Source: CAZUMW01 sp964621615
GTDB lineage: Bacteria > Desulfobacterota > WTBG01 > CAIYCZ01 > CAIRTM01
Direction of reading: 5' to 3'
DNA: 64,000 nt
Assembly (NCBI GenBank): GCA_964621615.1
Contig: CAZUMW010000001.1
Coordinates: 186,001 to 250,000 of the forward strand
Shown: positions 18,163 to 26,155 of the stretch, in pieces
How the letters are laid out: the number at the start of each line of letters is the position of its first letter
Position numbering within the stretch: position 1 is the first letter of the stretch
Program-made: the position numbers and the translations under genes
The notes under the pieces: model-generated
Seen by the model: the letters and a program-made list of their open reading frames with translations, nothing else
Database searches by the model: none
Told to the model about the DNA's origin: nothing

Positions 18163-18690
18163 ATGGACCGGCTTAGCATATCCGACAAAATCAAAAGAAG
18201 AAGGCTGGAGGCTGGGCTCTCTCTTTCGCAGCTTGCGCAAAGGGTCAACACGTCGGCTGCAACGCTTTCCCGCTATGAAAACGGCTGGCAGCGGTTTGAA
18301 ATATACACCTTGCGAAAGATCGCCACAGCGCTCGGCTGCCGGCTCGTTGTAGACATGGTGCCGATGGAAGTGCACTTGCCCCGCGGCGGCCGGCAGATTT
18401 CGGATTTCAGTGATCTGCAGCGCCTTTTCTGGGATTGCCGGCTTGAAGACAAGGACCTTGAACGCTATCCCGTATGGGTTGTCGAGCGGGTTCTTGAATA
18501 TGGATCGTTGAAGGATATCAGTTTTCTTGTGAAGCGGCTGGGGCGCAGGCATTTTCTTGAAACCGTGTCCCGCGTGCAGTTCAAATCGGCAAAAACAAGA
18601 AATTTCTGGAAAAGCATTTTGGAGCGGGAAAATATCGCATGCACGAAAAAGTCCTCCCCCAAAAGAGCAAGGCCCTTCTTGCCTGGATAG
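18163..18690 (+). CDS. XRE-family antitoxin of an AbiE-like toxin-antitoxin pair
   Basis: 175 aa from the chosen ATG. N-terminal helix-turn-helix (about 8-60: SDKIKRRRLEAGLSLSQLAQ, then TSAATLSRYENG). The remainder (~70-175) is an antitoxin-type extension. I chose the ATG at 18163 because an upstream in-frame start would lie before the transcription start and within the operator. The 3' end overlaps the toxin gene by 52 bases, a strong sign of coupled expression. It probably neutralises the nucleotidyltransferase toxin and represses the operon. Confidence 0.82.
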   Translation: MDRLSISDKIKRRRLEAGLSLSQLAQRVNTSAATLSRYENGWQRFEIYTLRKIATALGCRLVVDMVPMEVHLPRGGRQISDFSDLQRLFWDCRLEDKDLERYPVWVVERVLEYGSLKDISFLVKRLGRRHFLETVSRVQFKSAKTRNFWKSILERENIACTKKSSPKRARPFLPG

Positions 18691-19268
18691 CCGGGCATGC
18701 TGCTTCAGAATTCAAGGGCTGGATTCTTGCCGGCGGCACAGGTCTGGCCCTCTGGCTGGGGCACCGCATATCCGAGGATTTTGACTTTTTCAGAACAAGC
18801 GACCTGAGCCTGGACGCGCTTCATGCGATGCTGAAGGGCTATGGACCATATGAAACGCTGCAGGAGGACGAGCACACGCTGACTGTTATCGCCGGCGGGA
18901 CAAAACTTTCATTTTTTCACATTCCGGATCCCTTTCTTTTTAACCCCCATCCCTACAGATTTATGCATATTGCAGATATCCGGGACATTGCTCTCATGAA
19001 GCTTATTGCCGTTTCCGGCCGTGGAAGCAGAAAGGACTTTGTCGATCTGTACATGATTCTTCGATCGGACTCGAGCCTGCAGGATTTTTTCCGGCTGCTC
19101 CCTGAAAAATACGGCACATCCAGGGCGAACACCTACCATATCTTAAAAAGCCTCACCTATTTCGATGATGCGGAAAACGAGCCCATGCCGAACATGCTGG
19201 AACCATTCGACTGGCAGGAGTGTAAATCATTTTTCATTCGGGAAGCGCATGCGATCGTGCTGCCGTGA
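18639..19268 (+). CDS. AbiEii/AbiGii-type nucleotidyltransferase toxin
   Basis: 209 aa. The nucleotidyltransferase core shows LAGGTGLAL (~31-39) followed by SEDFDFF (D47/D49), the G-G-T...D-x-D arrangement of the family. Downstream HIADIRDIALMKLIAV and SRKDFVDLYMIL complete the fold. Family members modify tRNA ends or proteins and arrest growth, often as phage-abortive systems. It overlaps the antitoxin gene, and the pair is flanked by REP elements on both sides, suggesting it moved or was inserted as a cassette. Confidence 0.85.
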   Translation: MHEKVLPQKSKALLAWIAGHAASEFKGWILAGGTGLALWLGHRISEDFDFFRTSDLSLDALHAMLKGYGPYETLQEDEHTLTVIAGGTKLSFFHIPDPFLFNPHPYRFMHIADIRDIALMKLIAVSGRGSRKDFVDLYMILRSDSSLQDFFRLLPEKYGTSRANTYHILKSLTYFDDAENEPMPNMLEPFDWQECKSFFIREAHAIVLP

Positions 19269-19304
19269 ATACGCCCGTAAACCCGATGAGGTGCGGGTGA
19301 TGTC

Positions 19305-19425
19305 GGGAGCCGCTTCAGGTGTGCGTTTTTTTACGGACCGGTGCAATGCACGGCTAAAGCCATGCCCTGCGAAGGGTGAACACGAAATGATGCGTTCAAC
19401 GTAGGGCACGGCTTTAGCCGTGCAT
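19305..19425. repeat. REP cluster, right flank of the TA cassette (three elements)
   Basis: Degenerate REP (19305-19325), inverted REP (19348-19371) and a clean REP (19401-19425) that begins GTAG and folds as GCACGGCT / AGCCGTGC. Together with 17993-18056 it brackets the toxin-antitoxin operon. Confidence 0.82.
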
Positions 19426-19434
19426 ACATAAGCA

Positions 19435-21090
19435 TCATACAGCTTTATACAGCTCCGAAAAGCTGACCAGTGACATCCACTCCTCAGACTCGGTAAGCAT
19501 CAGCTCCTCTGCTTCCTTGACATATCTTTCCAGCAGCGCCGGATGGTAGGGCCGGTAGGCATTTTTCAGGCGGTCCAGGCAGGTATACATGTGCCGGCTG
19601 TTGCGGGCGATGTGCTTGTAGGATCGGTGGGAGCGAATTGATTCTATTGTCGCGCCAAGGGCCGGCAGTATCAGGGCGATGAAGGTAAGGGAGTTTTCAA
19701 CAGGGCGGCTGTGAAACCAGCTGAAAAGGCCGGGCGCGACCACATGAAGTGCCGCAGCCGTTATGGCAATATAAAAAATAATCTCGCTGAACCGTTCCAG
19801 CCGCTCGCTTTTTATGCGGTTTTTACTGCTTGTGATGTCATGAAAGGAGATTTGCTCATCGATCCAGGCCTTTTCAAGATAGCGTTTCACCAGATGCGGA
19901 TCTTCGCCGGCGCACCCGTCCGGATGCGGCATGCGGTTCCAGATTTCCTCAAAGGCGATATTCATCCATGCATCAGCGTCTCTCTCACTGCCTGATTGCC
20001 TGACGGCGCTCAGCTGGGCCGGTTCCAGTCCGCTGACTGCCAGAAAGAAAGCCGTCCGGATGCGCTCGGTCAGAAAGCGGTACTGCATCCAGTTTTTGTG
20101 AGCGCGCTTTTTCCTGTCGGCATAAAAGAGCAGTGAGGCGATAAAAGAAAGAATCAAAAATTCGATAATAAAAATTGCAGCCGGTGCATTCCAGAAAACC
20201 GCTCCCGCACCGACCAGTGCCATTGCCGTAAAGGCCAGCCAGAAAACCGCCGCACCGGTGCGGCGATACACTGTCTGATAGTGTTTGGCTGCCAGAGAGG
20301 CATCAGCATAAAAGGGTATAAGATGATGCTGTATCCGCTCGCGGACTTGTGCTGACAGCCTGCCGCCTTCAGGAATATCAGGTTTTTCAAAAAGCTCTGC
20401 ATAGACGTTTGCACTGTAGGTGTCGCGCGATGAGGTCCGCGGCTTTTTCGTGTTGAAAAGATCAATTTTTGCAAAAAGCACCTCTGCGCGGCTGTCGTCT
20501 GCAATGAACTCGAACGAGTCGGGGCGGTCTGTACGGATTATATAGCGCGGGCAGCGCTCCTGTTCGGCAAAGGCGATAATACTACCTGTTCCGGCACTGC
20601 CGCAGGGCGGCTTGCCGTCCCAGATCCCGATGAGAATGTCGCAGTTCTGAACCACGTATCTGCCGACCCGCTCATAGGCAAGGCTGCGGGCCTCGGAAAT
20701 GATTTCCGCCGGATAGTCGTCGGCAAGATTGTTCCGGCGCAGGGTCACCGGCGTGCGTGACTTTTTCAGCAGATTCGAAAACTCCTGCCGAGCCTCCGGT
20801 GTGGTAAAATCCCGGCGGTAATCCGAAACGCTCAGCGGAAGCACCGCTTTCAGCGTGGCATCCTCATATTCCAACACTTCCGTCGCCACAAGCCGGTCGG
20901 CACCTTCTGCAAGGGGCGACAGGCAGCACAGCCGGACCGGCGTCTTCAGGGTTCCGGGATGGCGCAGGAGGATGTCATCAAGTATCCGGCGGACGGTTTT
21001 TCGAATCACGCCGGTATTTTCCAGCCTGCGGTGTCCGGTGACGCCGATGGTGAGCCTGAAGGGGATGGTTTCGGCAACAGTATTGGGCAT
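19435..21090 (-). CDS. SLOG nucleotide-sensor domain with two 2TM (SLATT-like) modules
   Basis: 551 aa. Residues ~10-215 form a SLOG/Rossmann domain: TIGVTGHRRLE, SPLAEGADRLVA, NCDILIGIWDGK, AGTGSIIAFAEQ. These are the nucleotide-binding positions of the LOG/DprA-like superfamily. Then two pairs of membrane helices follow (~279-323 and ~428-482), each trailed by cytoplasmic helices, as in SLATT/DUF4231 effector modules. In published genomic analyses SLOG-SLATT pairs are predicted nucleotide-triggered membrane effectors in conflict systems. Here sensor and effector are one protein. No nucleotide cyclase is adjacent; the operon partner, if any, could be the downstream AAA+ genes. Confidence 0.78.
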   Translation of the reverse strand: MPNTVAETIPFRLTIGVTGHRRLENTGVIRKTVRRILDDILLRHPGTLKTPVRLCCLSPLAEGADRLVATEVLEYEDATLKAVLPLSVSDYRRDFTTPEARQEFSNLLKKSRTPVTLRRNNLADDYPAEIISEARSLAYERVGRYVVQNCDILIGIWDGKPPCGSAGTGSIIAFAEQERCPRYIIRTDRPDSFEFIADDSRAEVLFAKIDLFNTKKPRTSSRDTYSANVYAELFEKPDIPEGGRLSAQVRERIQHHLIPFYADASLAAKHYQTVYRRTGAAVFWLAFTAMALVGAGAVFWNAPAAIFIIEFLILSFIASLLFYADRKKRAHKNWMQYRFLTERIRTAFFLAVSGLEPAQLSAVRQSGSERDADAWMNIAFEEIWNRMPHPDGCAGEDPHLVKRYLEKAWIDEQISFHDITSSKNRIKSERLERFSEIIFYIAITAAALHVVAPGLFSWFHSRPVENSLTFIALILPALGATIESIRSHRSYKHIARNSRHMYTCLDRLKNAYRPYHPALLERYVKEAEELMLTESEEWMSLVSFSELYKAV

Positions 21091-21339
21091 TATTTGCTTA
21101 TATTTCTTGTTATTTTATCGGGGCGCCTGCACCGTATCGTATATTTTTTTCCTGTGCCGGATGAGTGTTGTCTGCCCGGGCGATATGAGGCGGATATGGT
21201 TTTGCAGCTCTGTGTGCCATAGTGCCCTGAACACTATCGCCATTTTGCTCCCTTGTCAATGGAGCAGTTTTTGTGGAACCTTCCCCGAAATGGCACCTGT
21301 TGATTAAACGTGTCTTTGCGGCACAGCCTCCGGGCCGGA

Positions 21340-22278
21340 TTATTCTCCCTGGACACCGGGGCCCGCTATCCGGTTTTTAATCCACTGCGCATCGATTTCA
21401 AGAACAAGCGGCCCTGTGCCCTCATGGCGAAGCCGTACGTGGGCAGCGGGAATCATCAGCGCGCGTTCAATAAGCTGCCCGGTGGCGTTAATATCCCGCC
21501 TGCTTCGGGGAAGAAACGAAAGAATCGCATCGGCTATATGCCGGTCGTCAAAGCGTGCATCGATGTTGTGTGCGGAAAGCGCTTTTTTCTTTTGGTGCAG
21601 CTCGTGTACGATAGCGCCCCGGAGCGATTCATCGTCAGGGGGCCGGCAGCAAATCACCTCGTCGAGCCGTGCCATGAATGCAGGCGGAAAATAGCGGCCG
21701 AGCAGATCCGGCGTGCGGGCTGTTGTGTGTGCGCAGGTTTCGCCTCCGGTATGCCCGCGCACACAAACGCGGTTTGTGGTGAACAAAAGAAGGCAGCCGC
21801 GCGCATCAGGTGCCGCGCTGCCCTCATCAGCTGTCCGCCCTTCCATGATTCCCAGAATCAGCCCCCACACGGCCGGCTGCGCTTTTTCAACCTTCTCAAA
21901 AACAATAACGCCGCGCCCGCACCTGCGAAGCCAGGCGGGGATGATCCCCTCGCCGCCCGGTCCGTCATTTCCGCCAGACCACCCGGTAAGGCTGCTGAGG
22001 CTGCGGGCATGCTGGTACTCGTTCAGGTCGATGCGAAGGATGCGACCCCCGAACAGTATGCGTGCCAGCATTATCGCGGTGTGGGTTTTCCCCGATCCCG
22101 GCTTTCCGGCAATCATAATGCGGCCCGGCCTGCAAAGGCGGTTTGCCGCCGGGTCGTTCAGTCGCAGCCGGTGCGCTGCAATCGAGCACAGGCGGGCAAT
22201 TTCACTGTTGCGGCCGGTCAGCTCTGAGGACAGACCGGCTCGAAGATGCCGCAGCGGCCCGTGCACCGTGTCCCTCAT
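21340..22278 (-). CDS. ClpA/B-like AAA+ protein with degenerate Walker B
   Basis: 312 aa from the ATG at 22278 (MRDTVHGPL; SD GAGGG). It resembles the second AAA+ module of ClpB: Walker A GKPGSGKT (58-65), Walker B region VIVFEKVEKAQPAVW where ClpB has hhLLDEVEKAHPDV, sensor-1 LLLFTTN, and FMARLDEVI in place of NRIDEI. The Walker B Asp-Glu is Glu-Lys here, so ATP hydrolysis is probably impaired while binding may remain. The sensor-2 GAR motif is also missing. The open frame runs to 22518 but the extra 80 residues look non-coding. It diverges from the sigma-54-like ATPase gene. Confidence 0.72.
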   Translation of the reverse strand: MRDTVHGPLRHLRAGLSSELTGRNSEIARLCSIAAHRLRLNDPAANRLCRPGRIMIAGKPGSGKTHTAIMLARILFGGRILRIDLNEYQHARSLSSLTGWSGGNDGPGGEGIIPAWLRRCGRGVIVFEKVEKAQPAVWGLILGIMEGRTADEGSAAPDARGCLLLFTTNRVCVRGHTGGETCAHTTARTPDLLGRYFPPAFMARLDEVICCRPPDDESLRGAIVHELHQKKKALSAHNIDARFDDRHIADAILSFLPRSRRDINATGQLIERALMIPAAHVRLRHEGTGPLVLEIDAQWIKNRIAGPGVQGE

Positions 22279-22364
22279 GGGTTTGCCCTCACGGCCGGCT
22301 GATTGCAGGCCGGTCCGGTTTGTGCGGTTTCTCCGGGGTTTGGGAGTACTGTGTGCTGAATCAT
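22275..22364 (-). CDS. Possible 29-aa leader peptide coupled to the AAA+ gene
   Basis: A short frame starts with ATG after GGAGCGCAGG and ends in TGA overlapping the AAA+ ATG (ATGA). The peptide is polar (starts MIQHTVLPNP). Such an overlap can couple translation. There is no homology evidence, and it could be chance. Confidence 0.25.
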   Translation of the reverse strand: MIQHTVLPNPGETAQTGPACNQPAVRANP

Positions 22365-22817
22365 CCTGCGCTCCGTTCAATAACAGATTCTGCCGGTTTT
22401 TAATAAAACTGTATGGATAGTGATACCGAATTGGAAAGCGCCCCCGATTAACGGTATTGTGTGAGCCCGGCGGCAGCCAGGTGCGACCGGTAAAAGCAAT
22501 GCATCGGTATTCACACATCGTGCCGGAATGGTGCCGCCGCCGGCATGACCGTGCTAAGTCACTGAAAGTGCACGAGTAAAATATGCGGCACTGGAGGTGC
22601 TGCCTGCCTTTTTCGCACCGCTGCGCAGAACCGGCGCGCGGATGCGCACGGTATGCGTGTTTTGCCTGTCAGGTGACGCCTGCTGTGTGTTCCAGCCACC
22701 CCTGGGGTACAGTGCCGCCGGGCATGCCAAACTAAGTGTTTGAATATGCATGATATTATGGTAAAAGTAAAATTCCGGGCAAGCAGCCGGCATTTTTTAC
22801 AGCGGGAACATATACCG
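22279..22817. other. Divergent intergenic region at the head of the TIR/AAA cluster
   Basis: About 540 bases between two divergent AAA-type genes. It contains the possible 29-aa frame and long in-frame extensions on both sides that I judge non-coding from their composition. No clear hexamer pair or -24/-12 element is visible. The last 80 bases before 22818 become A+T-rich, which fits a promoter area for the rightward genes. Confidence 0.4.
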
Positions 22818-24587
22818 ATGAAAAAAAACGTTTCTTCTTCGTGTATCACCGGCAGCGGGGGTGATCTGAAAAAAGGATTTGAGATCAAAAGCCCCGCATT
22901 GCTTGATGTGTATGCAGAGCTGGCCGATTACGCCTTCCAGCAGCGCCCCTGCATTCTTTTCGGCCCGCCGGGCTCGGGAAAGGAGTTCGCGGCACGGCGC
23001 TACTATGAAAAATTCAGCGAATCATCGTCCCATGACGCCTGTCCCTATGTGTCTCTGAACTGCGCCGGCCTTCCCGAAACCCTTGCCGTGAGCGAGCTGT
23101 TCGGACATGTGAAGGGCTCGTTTACCGATGCGCATAAAGACAGGCAGGGCCTCTTCCAAGCGGCGGAAAACGGCGTGCTGTTTCTCGATGAAATCGGGGA
23201 TTTGAGCCACCGCGTGCAGGCCATGCTGCTTCGCGCCGTTGACGAGCCCTATGAGGGCCGCATGCTGGGGTCGACACGGGGCTACTCCACAAAAAACGTC
23301 ACGGTTATCTGTGCAACCGAACAGCCGCGCGCCGGCCTTCGCCCGTCGCTTCTCGACCGGCTCGGCAAGCAGGTCTTTATTCCGGGCCTTGACCGGCGCC
23401 CGGAAGACATCCCCACCGCTGTCGGATATTTCGTTCTGCAGGCGCTGGTAAAGCGGCGCGACATACACACCCTCATGAATATGCTTTTCGGCGTCAAAGC
23501 CAGAAACAGCGCAGGCCTCCGGCAATCGCCGGAGCTGCACTCCCTTGCACAGCGCATTGCCCGCACGCTGCTGCCCGCGGTGAAAAGCCGCACCTGGCCG
23601 GGCAATTTCCGCGCGCTGCGGGTGGCGATCGACACGGCGGTTATCCGCTCGAAGGCGCGCCGCGCCGATGCCGACGGGTTTGTGAGAGACAGCGTGCGCT
23701 ATTTCAAAAAGCACCGGGAAACCTACAGCGCGCGCCCCGCCGGCGGGAAACCGGAGCGCGCGGACGGACCGGAGCCGGCGATCGCCGATGCGGTGCACGG
23801 TGCGCTTGAGGGGATCGATACCGCAGAAAAAGAAATTATTTCCCGCTTTCTTACCGATTCAGGCTCCCGGAGCTTCAAATGCCGGGACGATTTTGCGCCT
23901 GCCCTGGGCGGTCTCAGCAACCGCACTGCACAGGACCGGCTCAAGCGGCTTGTCGCCGCAGGGGTCCTTGTGCGCGACGGCAGCCGCTACCGGGTCGCCC
24001 TGCCGGGCGCTGCGCCCGATACGCTGGGACAGATCCGGCAGGACGGGTTTTTGACCCTTCCGCCCGGTGCTGATATGCCGGCCGTTCCCGGTGACGACCT
24101 CGAGGCGCTGACCGCGCTGCTTGAAAATTCGCGCGGGATTTTTGTTGCGGGCGGGCCTGCGGCCGACCAGGACGGCAGCCGCGCCCGGTCACTCGGGGCG
24201 TGCCTTGCAAAGCGTTTCGCCGTCTACTTCTACCGCTGTGACAGCAGCGGGCTGTCAGGGCTTTTTCACCTCATCGACCGCGAGGTTCAAAAAAGAAACA
24301 TTGCCGACTCGCCGGTGCTGTTTGAGCCTGAGCCCGATGAGCCCGCCCTCCAGGCTGCGGGGCTGTCCGGATATGCGCAGGCTCTTTTCCGGGGCCCGAA
24401 GCCTCCGGTGCTTATCCTTGACAACATCGATCTGGTGCGAAGCCGCGCCCAGAGTGAAGCTCTCAAAGCCATGCTTCGCTACTGGCGCTCGACGGCGTTT
24501 GTGCTGGTTGGTGCGTCCGCCGGCAACGAGCTGATTGAGCCGGGCGGCACGGGTATCGTTGAATACCGGCTGGACTGTGCGGCTTAA
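22818..24587 (+). CDS. Sigma-54-activator-like AAA+ ATPase fused to a degenerate STAND-type NTPase
   Basis: 589 aa. The first half is a sigma-54 interaction ATPase: Walker A GPPGSGKE (49-56), LNCAGLPETL, ELFGHVKGSFTDAHKDRQG (loop GSFTDA, 100-105, instead of GAFTGA), Walker B VLFLDEIGDLS. A winged-helix-like segment follows (~350-420). The last ~160 residues look like a second P-loop NTPase: a GGPAADQDGS loop that lacks the Gly-Lys-Ser/Thr, and a Walker B PVLILDNID. The altered loop argues against normal sigma-54 contact, so a conflict-type or scaffolding ATPase is as likely as an activator. No strong RBS; a TTG 78 bases upstream is possible. Confidence 0.75.
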   Translation: MKKNVSSSCITGSGGDLKKGFEIKSPALLDVYAELADYAFQQRPCILFGPPGSGKEFAARRYYEKFSESSSHDACPYVSLNCAGLPETLAVSELFGHVKGSFTDAHKDRQGLFQAAENGVLFLDEIGDLSHRVQAMLLRAVDEPYEGRMLGSTRGYSTKNVTVICATEQPRAGLRPSLLDRLGKQVFIPGLDRRPEDIPTAVGYFVLQALVKRRDIHTLMNMLFGVKARNSAGLRQSPELHSLAQRIARTLLPAVKSRTWPGNFRALRVAIDTAVIRSKARRADADGFVRDSVRYFKKHRETYSARPAGGKPERADGPEPAIADAVHGALEGIDTAEKEIISRFLTDSGSRSFKCRDDFAPALGGLSNRTAQDRLKRLVAAGVLVRDGSRYRVALPGAAPDTLGQIRQDGFLTLPPGADMPAVPGDDLEALTALLENSRGIFVAGGPAADQDGSRARSLGACLAKRFAVYFYRCDSSGLSGLFHLIDREVQKRNIADSPVLFEPEPDEPALQAAGLSGYAQALFRGPKPPVLILDNIDLVRSRAQSEALKAMLRYWRSTAFVLVGASAGNELIEPGGTGIVEYRLDCAA

Positions 24588-24894
24588 GGCCGGGCGGGTA
24601 TGTGCGATTGTTATGCACGGCGCTGCGCGATGCTGCGTACCTGCTGCGCGCAGCCGCACCGCGCGAACATGCAGGGCCTGCGCATATTTTGTAAGCTATT
24701 ATAAAGTGTTAGACGAATATAACGAAACGGTGCCCGCTTCGGCACGAAACATGTTTCATACATAAACCCCGATGGTGCAGGGTGCTTCCCTGACGCAGGG
24801 CAAACGCACCGGGGCACTTCTGTGAGCCGGTGCCGTTTATTACCTGTGATGCTGCGGCGCTGTATTCCGGTCACCGCTGAGGAGAATAACAGTT
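24588..24894. promoter_or_regulatory. Structured leader before the TIR gene
   Basis: A 307-base gap. It holds a perfect palindrome GAAACATGTTTC (24746-24757), a hairpin CAGGG/CCCTG (24778-24792) and a hairpin GCACCGG/CCGGTGC (24806-24833). SD GAGGAG is present close to the ATG. It could be an operator and a regulated 5' leader. The GGCAAAC in it recalls the c-di-GMP-I riboswitch, but the rest of that core is missing. Confidence 0.4.
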
Positions 24895-26142
24895 ATGGGA
24901 ACACACAAACATACCGACCATATCGGCGATTATCCCTTTGATGCCTATACCGGGGATAAGCCCTATATTTTTGTCAGCTACAAGCACGAGGACAGCCCGG
25001 TCGTGTTCCCGGAGCTCAGGCGCATGCATGAGCGGGGCTACCGGATCTGGTACGACGAGGGGATCGATCCCGGCAACGAGTGGCCTGATGAGGTTGCGCA
25101 GGCACTTGCGGGCTGCAGTTTTTTTGTGGTGTTTCTTTCAAAGCAGTCGGTTGAGTCGGCAAACGTGCGCAATGAAATCAACTTTGCCGTTAACTCCGGC
25201 AAGCCGTTTGTGGCGGTCTATATCGAGGAGACGGATTTGCCCAACGGGCTCGAGCTGCGCATCGGGGGCCGCCAGGCGATCATGAAATACCGGATGCCCG
25301 ACGACATGTACCGGCGCAAAATGGAAAAAGTGCTTCCGGAAACCCTGCGGGGCGAGCCGGGACAGGCCCGGGCGGAAAGCCCCCGGCAGAAAGCCGCCCC
25401 CGCTCCGAAGCAGAAAAAAACGGCGCAGCGCACCATGAAGCGTCCCGCGACGGCGGCGGTGCTCATACTTGCGGTGCTTGCCGGCGCCTATGTTCTCATG
25501 CGCGGTATCTCCGGCCGCCAGGCTGCCGATCACGCGCCCGCTGCGCAGCCTGCGTCTCAGCAGCCCTCCTCCCGTACCGTCGATAAGGCGCGGGTGCTTG
25601 AGATTCTTGACGCGCTTGAGGAGCGCTACCGGGTCCGGCAGCAGGAAGGTGATCCGGCAGCGCAGCCCCGGCAGCGCCCAGACGAACGCATTACCGTTTC
25701 CATCCCCGGATTTGTGTGTACCGGCTCGATCAGACAGAAGGCGGAAAAGGGGCTGTATTTTTCTGAAAGCCTGTATTACGAGCTGCAGGACAGCGATCGC
25801 ATCACCATGGTCGAGCGCAGCCGTGCAGCAGACCTGCTGCAGGAGCTCAGGATCAGCACCTCGGAAATTGCCGACCAGCAGGCGGCCCTGATCATGCTGG
25901 GCAGGCTGCTGGGCGCGCGGCTCATCTCCATCGGCACCATCGTGCAGCTGCGCGGCGCCACGACGGCCATTATGCGTATTTATGAAACAGATACCTCGCG
26001 AATCGTGTTCTCGGTTCGCGAAAAGCTGCAGGGCGATGACTGGGACGGGCTTGCCCGCCGGATGGCACGGAAATTCATTCAGCAGGTCGATGCCCACTAT
26101 CCCGGCAGCGACCCGCAAACAAAGCCGCCCGATGCGGCGTGA
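24895..26142 (+). CDS. TIR-domain protein with membrane anchor and CsgG/FlgO-like domain
   Basis: 415 aa. Residues ~22-150 are a TIR domain: YIFVSYKHED, RIWYDEGIDPGNEW, FFVVFLSKQSVESANVRNEI. The last Glu sits where NADase-type TIRs carry the catalytic Glu. A Lys/Pro/Ala-rich linker leads to one transmembrane helix (~184-204). After it comes a 140-residue domain resembling CsgG/FlgO/LpoB: YYELQDSDRITMVERS, LLQELRISTSEIADQQAALIMLG, LLGARLISIGTIV. TIR domains cleave NAD+ or make cyclic ADP-ribose signals, or act as adaptors. With no N-terminal signal, TIR should be cytoplasmic and the CsgG-like part periplasmic. Followed closely by a lipoprotein with the same CsgG-like fold. Confidence 0.82.
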   Translation: MGTHKHTDHIGDYPFDAYTGDKPYIFVSYKHEDSPVVFPELRRMHERGYRIWYDEGIDPGNEWPDEVAQALAGCSFFVVFLSKQSVESANVRNEINFAVNSGKPFVAVYIEETDLPNGLELRIGGRQAIMKYRMPDDMYRRKMEKVLPETLRGEPGQARAESPRQKAAPAPKQKKTAQRTMKRPATAAVLILAVLAGAYVLMRGISGRQAADHAPAAQPASQQPSSRTVDKARVLEILDALEERYRVRQQEGDPAAQPRQRPDERITVSIPGFVCTGSIRQKAEKGLYFSESLYYELQDSDRITMVERSRAADLLQELRISTSEIADQQAALIMLGRLLGARLISIGTIVQLRGATTAIMRIYETDTSRIVFSVREKLQGDDWDGLARRMARKFIQQVDAHYPGSDPQTKPPDAA

Positions 26143-26155
26143 GAGGCGGTCATTT

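Noticed and set aside
21310..22227. 305-residue rightward ORF opposite the AAA+ gene
   Set aside because: Lies antisense to the AAA+ frame, which has recognisable motifs; the product is Arg/Pro-rich without family features.
22279..22518. 80-residue N-terminal extension of the AAA+ protein
   Set aside because: Composition unlike the rest and no motif; a good SD lies at the internal ATG 22278.
22818..24587. Calling the GSFTDA ATPase a standard sigma-54 activator
   Set aside because: Its sigma-54 contact loop is altered and no Fis-type HTH is seen at the C-terminus.
24778..24860. c-di-GMP-I (GEMM) riboswitch before the TIR gene
   Set aside because: Only a GCAGGGCAAAC-like stretch fits; the second half of the core (GACGCAAAGCC and its stem) is absent.
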